The notes beneath the pieces are model-generated. The model was not told the origin of the DNA. It searched no databases and worked only from the letters and a program-made list of their open reading frames with translations. Shown here in pieces: positions 33,913 to 46,181 of a stretch of 64,000 bases of DNA (position 1 is the stretch's first letter; each line of letters opens with the position of its first letter). Location of the stretch: contig CM021322.1 in the NCBI GenBank assembly GCA_010645155.1, positions 5,245,522 to 5,309,521 of the forward strand. The letters are read 5' to 3'. The DNA is from Tigriopus japonicus. Its lineage: Eukaryota > Arthropoda > Copepoda > Harpacticoida > Harpacticidae. The translations under genes were made by a program, and so were the position numbers.

Positions 33913-36900
33913 CTACATCATCTTGAAGGAACTGCTATTCATGGCATGGCTGTTGAGGCCCTGGAAAGGCAGCAACTTGCTAGCATCGTGAGATTGAGCA
34001 GCTGACACAGCTGCGGCCGAAGCGGCCGACACTGCCGCCATGCCGTACCCGTTGTGAAGTCCATTGTAGCCACCGGCTCCGGCACCGTTGAACATCCCGC
34101 TCATGGCACCCCCCATCAGCCCGGCTAGTCCACTCATCTGACCTTGTTGACTTGATTTGTTATTGTTATTGGGAGGCGTATGAGGGGGCGTATCAGCCTG
34201 CAGATCACTGGAGCCTCCGGAATGGGCGTTTTGACTGGCAGCAGAGGACATCATTCCACTGAAATCGGGCCGAGACATGCCGAACATATTCGAGTTTCTG
34301 AGGGCCGACATGGCGGCGGCTGAGGAGCGACTCATGTCGAAAGAGGAGGCGTGACCCCAATGGCCGAGCTGTTGATGATGGGGTTGTTGGAGCTGCTGCT
34401 GCTGCTGTTGCAGTTGAGAAGAAGGAGGAGGGGTTTTACAAACAGCCGTGTCGGCCAGGGACCAAATCTTAGGTTTCGAAGGTGGAATGGGGATTCCGGA
34501 TTTGCTCTCGTCGTCCTTTATGTGATCATCGGACCGGGTCATCCCGTGAAGGCCAGATATGTCGCGATGGAGATGTCGGTGCATGGGATCGTCATCTGCA
34601 AGGGAAAGAAACGGATTCGTGAGTCTCGGTTTCTAATTTGAGTCTGGCTTAAAAGCAAAAAGAGACTAATGGTTGGACAGGAATCCGACCAATCATCAGG
34701 CAAGGCCAGGGAAATTGAGCCAATTTCAAGATCCAATTGTCATTTTGTCGGTAGAGTCTAAGACTTGGGGTGAATTGTTTTGTATCTTGAGGCATCATTC
34801 CGCGGCTCTTTTCTTTTCAACCACGTGAAAGCGAACCACCGATTCGAAAAAATGGAAATAAATGAAGTCAAGACAAAACCCATAACAACTCTTTGTCACG
34901 CATGTCTCCACACTCAGCATCCTCATCACACTCATTCGTGGTGAAGGTAGACACGTTAAACAAAGTGAAAAGATATCCCCTTCCACTCTTCCTTGACTGG
35001 AACGATTCAGATCTAGACCCAATCACTCTATTCCGAGTACGTAGACTAGGGAATTGCTCTGTCGATATGTAGGCGAGAGACTTGGAATGAATCGGAGATA
35101 TTTATCAACAAAGGCTGCCATTTATGTCCTACCCGCTTCCCCGCCTCCATCCTAAAAACGTCTTCCCCTCAATTTTACTCGCCTCTCTATCTCTCTTTCA
35201 AACTAACCCATAACCTATTGGTCTCCGAGTTGTTCCGTCTTTCCTCCGGTTCTTCAATGAATTTAGGTGCACACACTGTCGATGTCTTGAAGCACCAAAC
35301 AAGGGCCATATTTTAAATCGCTCCCAACGAGCTGATTCATTTTATACCTCAACGCGCGGAATTTTAATGCTGTTAGGTAAAGGAGACCCCCCTCCTTAAA
35401 GGATCTGAAATATTTCTGGTGGTTTTTCCAGTCATCATTAGTAAAGCGAGGTGAGCTCGGCAAGTATCTGTCTCAAAACGAACCCAAAGCCATTCGTCGT
35501 GGTTGAACAGGGAGTGACGATCATCCAGCTCGTCTCAAGAACACCCGATCCGGCCCAATATTTAGTTAGTGGGCTCAGCCGTACAAAAAGTGCTCCGAAC
35601 TAGGCGAGAACCAGAGAAACGCGAAGATGGATAGGTATGTGATGTAGAGTGGAGATAAAACAATGCTCGGACACATTAGGTGGAATTGAGACTTGGATGG
35701 GCACAACCGACGACCAACCATCCATCCATCCAAGCAAGCAAGCAAAGACAAGAAGACGACCCTCGAAGCCACTTGGTTCGTACATCGTTGAGAGCTCACA
35801 GAAGGCGATGAATCTTTGAGTATTGGTTAAGCTTTTTCTTGAAGCCGACCATTGCTGCTCTATCCAGATTTGGGGGGCCTTTGGACCTAATGTAATGATT
35901 TTAGTGGGTTCGAAAAATTGGCATTGATCCACTCAGAGCGGCTAACTGATCTAAGCTCCAGTCAATCGGCCAATAGATCTTGTCTTATCAGAATGCCAAG
36001 TTGTTGACAAGGCCAAGATTGATATTAAGGAGATAGGAAGCATCAAACCATCACGTGGTAATTGTGTGCTTGAACCATTTAAATTGGCGAGAACCTTAAA
36101 GGGAGGCCTCCTGATTCTCCGTTGAGAAATGCAGCGTCTACTCACCATGTTTATCATCGTCATTCTTGTCGTCGTCATCAGACACGTCCACATCCTCGTC
36201 GTCGAGTTTGTTCTTGGGTTCCCAGGTCATTTTGTTCTCCTTCTTGAGACGACGGCGGGCATTGGCAAACCAGGTGCTCACCTGAGAGAGATAACAAGCC
36301 TCATTAGCAAAGCCTTCAGAAATAATTTTATCGGGTACTTGACTGGCTTCTTCAGCCCTCCGTTTTCTTTCCCATTTCTGTGCGTCATTTCTAAAGCGCT
36401 TTAACTTAACCAAGAAAATTTGATCGTGGAAAAGTTCCATGAATCTAAATCTTAAATTAGATAACTCTAAGATAATACAACGTTGGTGAATGTTAAATAT
36501 TGATGTTTGGAGAAAATTAAAACAAGTGTAATGTATCGGTACTTTATTCTAAGAATGCTTTAAAAAAAGTTCCAACTCGTTGAGCCCTTTTTGGGGCCAA
36601 AAAGAGTCGTGCACTTGTCGGACGACGGACAAGGTATGTAAATCGTCTCAGAATGGGAAAATTTTATACTCATATTTAGGAGCGCCTTAAATTTCCATTA
36701 ATGTCTCGCTCGTTTTTATGAATCGCTATGGGTATTTTCCTGGAGTAGAGGTCATGGGCGGACTTGATTGAGCAAATAAAGAGGCGGTCGAGATTTTTAT
36801 GAGCTAATCGTCCTCTTGGAAGATTTGAGACCGTTCATAACAATCTCATAAGAACCTACCCCCAAAAAATAATGTCCTCACTCACCTGTGTCAGAGTCAT

Positions 36901-38301
36901 CTTGGTTATGATCGCCAGCATGATTTTTTCGCCTTTGGTCGGATAGGGATTCTTTTTATGCTCATTGAGCCAGGCCTTGAGTGTGGCAGTGGATTCCCGG
37001 GTAGCGTTTTTTCGCCGAGCTGCCAAATCGTAGCCACCCCCATATCTGCAAAAAGCGAGGATAAACACATCAAGAGATAAGTTCGCAGCATCTTTGAAGA
37101 TGAGAAAAGGAAATAGGCTCTCGTTAAACTTAGCTAGACTTGAGAACTTGGACAAGTGAGTGTAATAATCACTTTCTAATTGTTCTCTCGAGATCAGGAT
37201 TCATTCCCAAGTGAAGCATTTCACGTGTTTCTGAACAACAGTGGACAGAGCAAAAAAGATTGGATGTCTGGTTGATTTAAGGCTTGTGGAACTATTCGAG
37301 TGACTAGGCTGGTTTACTTAAATTGTTTAGGATTTGGTATGAAAACTCCATTATTCGCGAATTTTCAAGCGATTTGAAGCAACTGAAGGAAATGTTCCTG
37401 ATTTATATCCTCACATCCCTCTATTTCAAGTGAGAGATAATATTTTGACACTCTTTTCCGTCGGATCATTTCTTTTCCTTGGCCAAATAAGGGTGTTGAA
37501 AAAAATGCAAAATTTTTCATTTGTGTGTTGGCAATAAGGGTGTTATGAATATCCTCAAATTGAAATGTAATCACCATGCATTTCCATGACTAAAAACAAT
37601 GACATTGACGTCGAAAATCATCCGTCAAATGTCTGGTGCCACAAAAGCCTGAGGGGTAATTAAGTCGTCAACAATTTCTTTGCTAATTGGACAGCAAAAT
37701 TGAAACCATGACACGGCCGTTGGGTAACCAACGAAGTGAATTTGCATTTGAAGTATGAAGGTGCTCACCATGTTAATCCAGTCCAATGTACATTTTAATT
37801 AACCCCCCGACAACACGATGCCATGAGAAGTATTTCTGATGTGTTGATAAAATTCTTTCTGTCCAAATTCGGCACGGGTTATTCACATCTGCGAAGTGCA
37901 AATTACTCGCCAACATGCATGAATCCTCTGAGCTCAAAGTGAATTTTTCAACGCCATTGGTTTGGCAATCACTCTGTTCTCTAAAATTATATCTAACCAC
38001 TTTTAACATTATATCAATGTCGAACCATAACGTTCAAGTCCATGGCAATATTTTTGTTCATATGAACGGCTACTCCCTCGGTCTCTACATTTTGCTTCCA
38101 ACGTGGAATGTGGGTAGATCCCTCGAGGGATTGGCCTAAATGAGGCTTGAAATTGTTTTCTAGTGGGATTGATGTCTTCTTCACTTACCCATATGCGGCT
38201 AGGGTGGGGTGATCATACGAATAATAACCAGCAGTAGGGGGTAGTGCCGAGGCCGACCAAGCGGCCATGTCCGCCGCCGTTCCAGTCGCTCCAGGATTAC
38301 C
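33913..38301 (-). CDS. Iroquois-class TALE homeobox transcription factor, 5' end missing
   Basis: Iroquois factors (ara, caup, mirr; vertebrate IRX) pattern ectoderm, neural and sensory tissue. Four exons join in phase: 38301-38189, 37045-36886, 36281-36146 and 34595-33913, giving at least 363 aa. Before the homeodomain stand [17 protein letters not shown] and the class-typical [10 protein letters not shown]. The homeodomain has [19 protein letters not shown], with the three-residue PYP loop extension. An intron after MTLTQ splits it from the recognition helix [18 protein letters not shown]. An acidic stretch ([19 protein letters not shown]) follows. The last exon carries the IRO box ([11 protein letters not shown]), a poly-Gln run and Ala/Gly/Ser-rich sequence ending SSSFKMM. 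The introns are 0.6-1.6 kb, far longer than those of the other genes. The start-codon exon was not found up to 64 kb. Whether it is ara/caup or mirr cannot be decided by eye. Confidence 0.95.
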
Positions 38302-41300
38302 CTGTAAAACGAGGAAAAGAAATAAAGCAAAAGGTTAATAGAGCAATGATTGGCGTTGGGGAATGATATAAGATTGCCCTCTGTTCTTGTGTTATGGGAT
38401 TGGAGCCTCTACTCACACACGTGTCAACACCCTTTGCTTTACCGGCAATAAGACAAAAGATGTTTTAAAAGGGGACAAGAACAATAAAGTTTATAATAAA
38501 ACCGGGTCTATGGTGGGTATTTCAAATTTGGCGCGCTTTTGCTCAGACATGCACGGTCCTGGTTTCGATGCTGGATTTATCTTGAGCCTTTGGGCAAGCA
38601 AGAGTATGGGGAGAAAAACTGACTTCGAAACGAAGCTGGTTGGGTAAGACGAAGGAATTTAGATTTTATGACCCCTCCAATAAATCTTATCTTTTCCAAA
38701 GCCGGCAGTTGGCTCCACCTATTTTCTTAAAGTGTTATATTTTCAATTTATTTCCCTTTGGATTCGTCCAGCCAACCAGCCAGTCTGTCAGTCAGATGGT
38801 CGTCGAAGACTAGTACTCTAGACCACTCCTATCTATCTCCCACTACAAACCAAAGGAGTCATAACGTGGATTGCCCATTGAAGGTTTACAGGCCAAAGAT
38901 CCAACCAATGCGCTGAAGGTGCGATCTCTCTTCGGGTTTCCCGTCTGTTTCACAGAATCCCCAAAATATCATCATCAACGTCATCATCAATATGACCAAA
39001 AAACTCTCCTCTAGCATCAACAATAAGTGTAGCCAAAGAGTGCTCCTTCGACTTCAGTTAGTCTATCAGATCATCGGCGGTGGAAGCCTCAACATTTTTC
39101 GTCAATGATCGCTTCCAGCACTTCTTTTTCCAGACCGTCTTGAACGAATGCCACAACTTCTCTTCTGAGTATTGTCGCTCTCTGGTTCGTTCTTACGTTC
39201 ATTTTGCCGTCATCGAACCTTGCCTAGTCTCGGTTGAGTATCCCACATTCCCCAACCGACCGACCAGTTCAGCCAAGAACTGGAAATGCGACTGGGTTGG
39301 CTGAAAAGCGGCGGGTAATTATGGCCTGCTTGAGGCCATGTGGAAAAATTAGATAGATTTTGATAGATGGACGTCCGTGTTTTCAATTGTTCAATTTATC
39401 ACTGACAACCCAAATGCTAATGAATGCTAATCTTAATCACCATATCGGAGAAAACCGAATTAATCAGGCCAAGAGAAACTGGACTCGGGCGTTCATGGTT
39501 TTGACCGATCCCTGAGAACAAGGATTTGCATAAAATAGACCCCTCGGCATCCTCTATCGATCCTCCGTGTATTCATGTATGCCAATGATCGACATCATCA
39601 TAAAGTACTTCTCGAATCGGTCCATCTCTGGTTCTGGGAAAATTACTCCACATTTAATGATCCTGTATACCTTGAAGCTTGGCGCTTCATCATTCCCAAG
39701 AAAAACCCACATACATAAATGCAACAATTTGTTTTGCCAGAGGTCAATCCCATGTTTTGAGTCCAAGTCACGGACCATGACGGACTCGGGATGAAGAGAG
39801 TAAGTCAGGGTAATGCAAACAAATAAATATAATGAGCCACTTTCAACTAAGCAACTGCTAGTGCGTGTTAACAAGCCAAAAACATGTGTCGGGAAAAATG
39901 TGAGGTCCTTTAATTTTTTCATTCCTTATTGAGAGAGACAGGACTAATAACGACAGCGTTGCATCAATATATCTGATTTCCTATTTGTATTAATGAGTCA
40001 ATACAGTGCTAGGGGGTTAAAACAACATTATATTTATTTGTATAATTGGACCTAATACATCAACTACGGGAGGCATTTGTTGAAGTCCAGTACACCCAGA
40101 CCTCGACACAATGCCAGGCCAACTCATATCAATCATTAAATTGAAGAATGTCAGATATTCTAATGGTTTTCCATTTTAGTTGCACTGTTGTACTCAGCTC
40201 TAACCACTGTACTATTCAACCGAAAACCATTGCTGTCGTGAGCATTGTTTGGGCCCAAACCAGATAACAAAGCGCCAACTCCAAGATAAGACAGATCCTA
40301 CGCTCACAACCACCCTCATGTTATGCTTTAGAAGCTCTTGTAGTAGACGGTGGAAAACAAATTACAATATACTTATTGTTTACATTTGCCTTTCTTCAAT
40401 AACCTTTCATCTCATGTGTTTTCTGTTCTGTCTTGAATGTCAAATATAGACGCGGCAATTCTACCACATTAAAACGCCTGGTTTTTTTAATTTTAGGTGT
40501 TTCAAAGTAGTACAATCAGTGTTTGTATAAAAATACGAAGCATTTTGAGGGCCTCTTCCCCATTGACCTTGTTCCTAAAGAAGAGCTTAAAGAGTAAAGT
40601 AATGAATTTTCTCCTCCTCATGACTTGATTTGAATGATTCCCCAGAGCTCTTGCTGAGCTCGGGTATCCAACTCAGTGGTGCTTATTGGCACTCAAAGCA
40701 CCCATGATGAAGGTGGGGTCTGGAGTCTGATTTCCAGAGTTTCTGTACATTTTCCCATAGTTGTCAGTGGTACTCGCCTGACTTTATTGATTTTTGAGTG
40801 TTATAGTATGTTGTTGATTCTTCTCCCAACTCATTATCTTCATCATCATCATCAACAATCCAGACCCAAAATCAACAAAACGCAGTGGAATCAGAAGCCA
40901 AGCTCAGGGAGATCATCGCTGAGGAAGCCACAACATTTTTCAATGTTCTCATAACACTGTTGGCACTTTTAAATGGTGTGATGATTGAAAAGGCGAGCGT
41001 CTTTCGATGAAGGAGGAGGGTGAAGAGCATGGGAATGATTCAATATCGTGCCGGGCACTTCAACGTAGCTCATTGAACTGTACATCAAGACCCCCCTCGG
41101 AATATAGTATAAACTTCAGACTGGAATCAAGATAAGACTCGGCAATAATCCTATCACCGAGCATTAACTTTATTCATTCTTTTAGTTAAGGTAACCCGCC
41201 TCCTGGTTTTTCATTCATTTGCCAACTCACACCCGCTCAGGAGACCTTTGAAGTGTGTGAGAGATCACGTTTTCCAACACTGGTTTAGGAGATAGATTTG

Positions 41301-44300
41301 GTCCATAATTCCAGCCTTCGTCTGGTCCGTCCCATTCAACCACTATCATTTACCCCGACCATGAAACCACTTTACGAGCAAGCTATCATTTGGAGGCGGT
41401 CACGCGTCCCGCCCTCTCTGTCTTAACGACGCCCGCCCCTCAGAACTAATGTACATACAAGAGGGCTGACTCCGAGGACCCCAGTTCATTCATGAAACAA
41501 AAATCGATGCTACCATAATTGGCTTCACTGATTTGAGGGTTTGTGGGGGTTGGAAGGTGGTTAAAATCGCGACCCTCTCGAATGTCCCTTCATGGTTTAT
41601 GTTGATTTTGAATATTGGTAGTGCACGAATGATCACTTCAAACTTGAGAAGGTTACTTTGCTAAGCAGGTTTCTTCACCTGTCATCTACATAATGGGGAT
41701 CATTTCACATTCGATCTTATCAATCACCGCCTCCAAGCACGAAGGCAACCAACCAACCAGTAGTTATTGTGTGTGCTCACAAGTCAAAAAAGCAGATCCC
41801 TGTTCGGTAGCAAGTGGTGGCGGGGGCTTGGATGATGGGAGATATTTCAAGTATTTTAATGCAAAGTAAACATTTTTTCATGAAAACCGTGAGATATCTC
41901 ATCAGGATATTGTGCTTGTCCACAGGCCTGGAGTGCAAGTTTGGCAGGGGGTGGGATAGACCATGGATCGTCAGTGTACAGTTCATGTGGATCCCTCGGC
42001 AGGGGATCGTCTCTCCTTTTGCCTTCTCTCTCCTCTTACTCGGTGATCCCTTATAAACCTACAGTACTACTAACCCTCCCCCGATCGATTTCAAGGCAGT
42101 GCGCTCTGCGGATACCTTACTACATACAGTATATACCGTATGTATCAGAAACGCTATGCAATACGGGGTACGGATGGGTATGAGCTTGCACAGTTGTTGG
42201 TTTTAAGCCATGGGAGAATTATGGACCCGGCCAAGGTTAAGAGTGTCAAACGACTTCAGAGGTCGTAAGTTAGACAAACTGACTCGAAAAACTGTCTCCA
42301 ACGAGACGAGAGCAATTGGCCAGCTAAGTATTGCATACGATCTATCTACGCAGAAAGGGGTTGACATGTGAATATGTTAACTTTGCTCAAAGCTCTGGAA
42401 TGCAACAACAACATGATCTTGGCGGGACGTGGGACGTTTTATTCTGGACGTACCACAAAATGAATTCCAGCAAAAACGCCACCCCCAGAGAATTGTCGTA
42501 GTCGTTTGGATTTTAAGAGCTGTGCGTAAGGTGAAACTCTGGGATCAAAAGCCCCCTTGGGAGGCATGAATGACCGTTATACATACTGGACGACCGGATT
42601 GACTTCATGCCCTTGCATAAGCCGAAACCAGACATGACTTGACCAAGTTTTGCATGTTTTAGTGAGCACTTGAACACAATTCACAAAGTCTAACACGAAG
42701 ACAACCTTTCAAGATAAATGAGTCCTAAGATGGAAATTACCGAGCTCCGCCAAGTCGGTCTTCGTCCTCAATTGACCAAAAGCACCCAAGTACATAATTA
42801 GGTTGTGCGTATTATGCAAAAATGAATGACCCAGTTCACACTCGAACAAGTGTCACCTGAACTGACCTTAAAATTATCCAAGGAGGAGGCCGAGGTCGGA
42901 GGCATTAGGAAGCTATCCATTGGAAGGGACGCTAAAAGGTGCTGCTGTTTCGAAGGTGAAAGTAAGGCGAAATCCGAAGGCAAAACTGGAGCTGGACTTG
43001 TGGCATGAGCAAAAGACGAATGGAGCACCTCAGAGGGTGTCAGAAGCATGATGCTGTTCTGTCACTCTCTGTCGAGATTCACTTCAAACTGAGAAACCAA
43101 CACGGTTAAAAAATCGTGTCCGAACCGATTGACCACTTCAACGAGTTTGCTTTGGTCGCATTACACGAGTCGAACAAGCCCGATCGAGTTAAGAGCCGCA
43201 CACAGTAGTCGTCGTAGTAGTTGTTGTCGTATCTCTGAGATCAGCTTGCTTGCATGCAATTTGAATCTCCGTGGTACACAGCCAAGGAATCGAGGAAAGC
43301 GGCGAACGACAAGCAAAGCAAAGTGAGTAAGAGAGAGAGAAAGAGAGAAAGACACGCAGAGAAAGAGAGCTCTCGGGGTGGTGTGGTTCCAAGGGTAGTT
43401 TGTTGTTGGCAGTACGAGAATTGGGGTGAACGGGGAGATCCGACGAGATCTGTTCCGAGGATTGGGGCGTCGAGATGAAGACGCTGACGACGGAGGCGGC
43501 GAGAAGCCCGACCATCAAGTGGCTACAGTGGAAGTGAAGTAGTAGTTGGACAACTTCACCCCAAGCCCTGGGGCAATGTCTATCGTCTGGCAAATGGCGA
43601 CCGCCCCAACTCCTGGACGTGTGGAGGAATGATCGTGGGAGCAGGGATGACGCCAATTGCTGGCAATTGATTGTTTTTCCTGGGCAAATAATTTGTGTAG
43701 CCACCACGGCTGGATCTACTCTTGGTGTTCCCGATCGGGGAGCGACGTGGATTGCTCTTTCTACACTCTGTGCATACATTCAGCGGAATATCGAACGTCG
43801 TTCGAACACCAATGATCATCATGAGGATCGTGTGCGGAATGCTCGTCACAGACAAGGATATCTATTTCACCACGGGAAGCTAGGGTTGACTTGAAAGACC
43901 ACAACAATGGATCGGGGATAGAGATAATCATGGGTGTTATTGGGTAATTTGGTCGCTCAACCATTCCAGAGAGGTAAACGGCATTGGATGGACAATGCTC
44001 TAAGTTCCATCTCTGTCGCGAGATCAAGTGAAAACAGACCCCAAAGTTCTTACCTGGTTGTCCTTCCAATTTCCCGGATAAGACAAATACCAGACGACAT
44101 CGCCGTCATTGTAAACTGATCAAAGCCATCTAATGGGTTCTCGTCGGGTTCGCCAGATTATCACCTCGGAATGTCTTTCTGGTGTAAGCCAATCTGTCCA
44201 GAACGTCACCGAAAGCACTCACTGCCTGAGCAAATGGACAAAATCGATAGATATGCCCAGGAGAAAGAAAGAGTTCTATGTATTCCGAGACGGAAATGTG

Positions 44301-45608
44301 TCAGAGAGAAAACCATCCATCTCTGACCATGAAACCTCCCCTCATTTGTCAGTCCTGTAGAATTAAGCAAATACAAGAGACAAACTCATTTATGCGTCCC
44401 TTCATTGAGCTCATGTACTGTAGTAGTAGTACTCTTTCTGGGTATGGTACTTGTGGCCATGGGTTTGTCTCGAGGCGAGGATGATCCCCGGGTGACGACA
44501 GCTCGGGATGGATCATTAAGAAGTCGTCCTCTTTTTACGTTGTTCAAGTGGTGGTCACTGAGAATTGTGCCGTAAGAATCGACATAATCGGAGGACCAGT
44601 CTCCGACAGTCTGCAATTACGTGCAAATGTTCTGGAGGGGATGGATGGATGGTTGCTTGGTTGGTTGTTGAACCAGAGGTGAATTGGCCGACCCTTGGAA
44701 AATCTCGTTGTGTTTGAACAGAAGTGATTAAATGACACTGGTAATGACACCTTGGAAAACCACTGTTTTTCAATCAAGAAGACAAACGGACCCGGCCCAA
44801 TTTCCGTCATAGATCCTGGCTCTGCCCTAACTTACGCAGAGTACATACTGTACATTCGCTGGCTTGGCTCATAAGAACGTCGTGTTGTAGTACGTACCGA
44901 GCAAGGTAGTTCTGCTCGCATTTGGGGCATGAGAAGAGTAATTTACTATAATATTAGAGCGAAACCGCAAGGAAAAACTTGAGGAAGATTTACAACGACC
45001 CAAACACCGTATCATTACTGAGACTTTGAAAAATCAGCATGAGCCAAACATCAAAAACACATTTCTCCTTTGTCCAATTTTGGATTCAGGCTTTGGGGGT
45101 TTGTGAAGAAATCTGGCGTGTTTGCTTGTTCGGGCCAAATTTGGGTGACTGGAATCGTCATTGATGACCATTGATTTGTCACCACAGAGTTCGTGCAAAG
45201 GGCCATGAAACATGGTTCTTTTGGACTGATTTCCGAGAAGGAAAAAAGATCGTGATCAGGTGAACAAACGCTCCCCAAATATAGAACCTTGACTACGGGT
45301 CCCTGCACAGTCACTGAATGACAATGAGGTCCCAACAAAGGCGTTCTAAAGCCATTGGATCAGAATTCTTGTGGCTTTCAATATCGGTGGGCAAAAATCT
45401 CAATGACAATGGTCCAGAATGCTAACAATCCATTGTCAAGAGCAATCCGTCTGCCTCTCTTCGAAACCAAGAAGGGTGGTGAAGAGACCTACGAGATGAT
45501 TTGGGTGACTCTGGTGCATGTTTTCTCAACACCCTTCTGCTATTGGCGCTCTCTAAAAGTCAATCGAAGGCAATTTTCTTGTCTTCGCGGGAGAATTATT
45601 ATTTCTAA

Positions 45609-46181
45609 TCATGTCTTGACAGACTCGACTCTGATCATAATCCCGAGTATTTCGCCAATCCAAGCCAATTGATCTTCAGGCAGTTCACACGCCAACGAAG
45701 TCGTGAAAACAGAGACTCCTGGACGAACAAATCCAGGTTCGTATGGATCCAGCTCGATTCGAACGGGAAACGTTCCGATTTCAGAGCAGATAGAACTCAT
45801 CCCATACCTTGTCGAATAACCTGGCTTGAGAAATGACTGCTTTTCTCTGGCCATCCACTCGAACTTTACTACAGATATTTCTCGGTTGAAAAACGCCCAA
45901 AGATTATTGAGGTGTCTGGAGTCTTTCAGAGCTTCATTTATCTCGTTCACACTGCTAAGCCGGCTTAACTGGCACTCCAACGAGGCCAGGAAAGTGCTCG
46001 ATCCCACATCTACGACTTCTGATGTAGCCTTGGTCTCGATCATTCCTTCAATCTTATTCAGTGCTACACATTCAGGGATCAGGATTGTCTCATTATTCCT
46101 ATCATAATTTTCTTCATGTTGGCGGTCCTGTACGTTTGGATGGAGGTTACTCTTTCTGGCCTTAATCAGTATTTCATTCAT
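45609..46181 (-). CDS. Hypothetical protein, unrecognised and doubtful
   Basis: A 190-aa open frame starts MNEILIKARKSNLHPNVQDR and ends GILGIMIRVESVKT. Its composition is protein-like (balanced charged and hydrophobic residues, no low complexity), and it is one of the longest frames in the gene-free region. The opposite strand is also open over 93 codons here, which weakens the case. I see no signal peptide, membrane segment or known motif, and no AATAAA close behind the stop. It may be chance, an exon of a larger gene, or an old inserted copy. Confidence 0.25.
   Translation of the reverse strand: MNEILIKARKSNLHPNVQDRQHEENYDRNNETILIPECVALNKIEGMIETKATSEVVDVGSSTFLASLECQLSRLSSVNEINEALKDSRHLNNLWAFFNREISVVKFEWMAREKQSFLKPGYSTRYGMSSICSEIGTFPVRIELDPYEPGFVRPGVSVFTTSLACELPEDQLAWIGEILGIMIRVESVKT

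Noticed and set aside
43189..43779. 196-codon minus frame
   Set aside because: Serine- and threonine-rich, derived from GA-rich and trinucleotide simple sequence, with no motif or flanking signals. It could be 5' UTR of something, but nothing supports coding.
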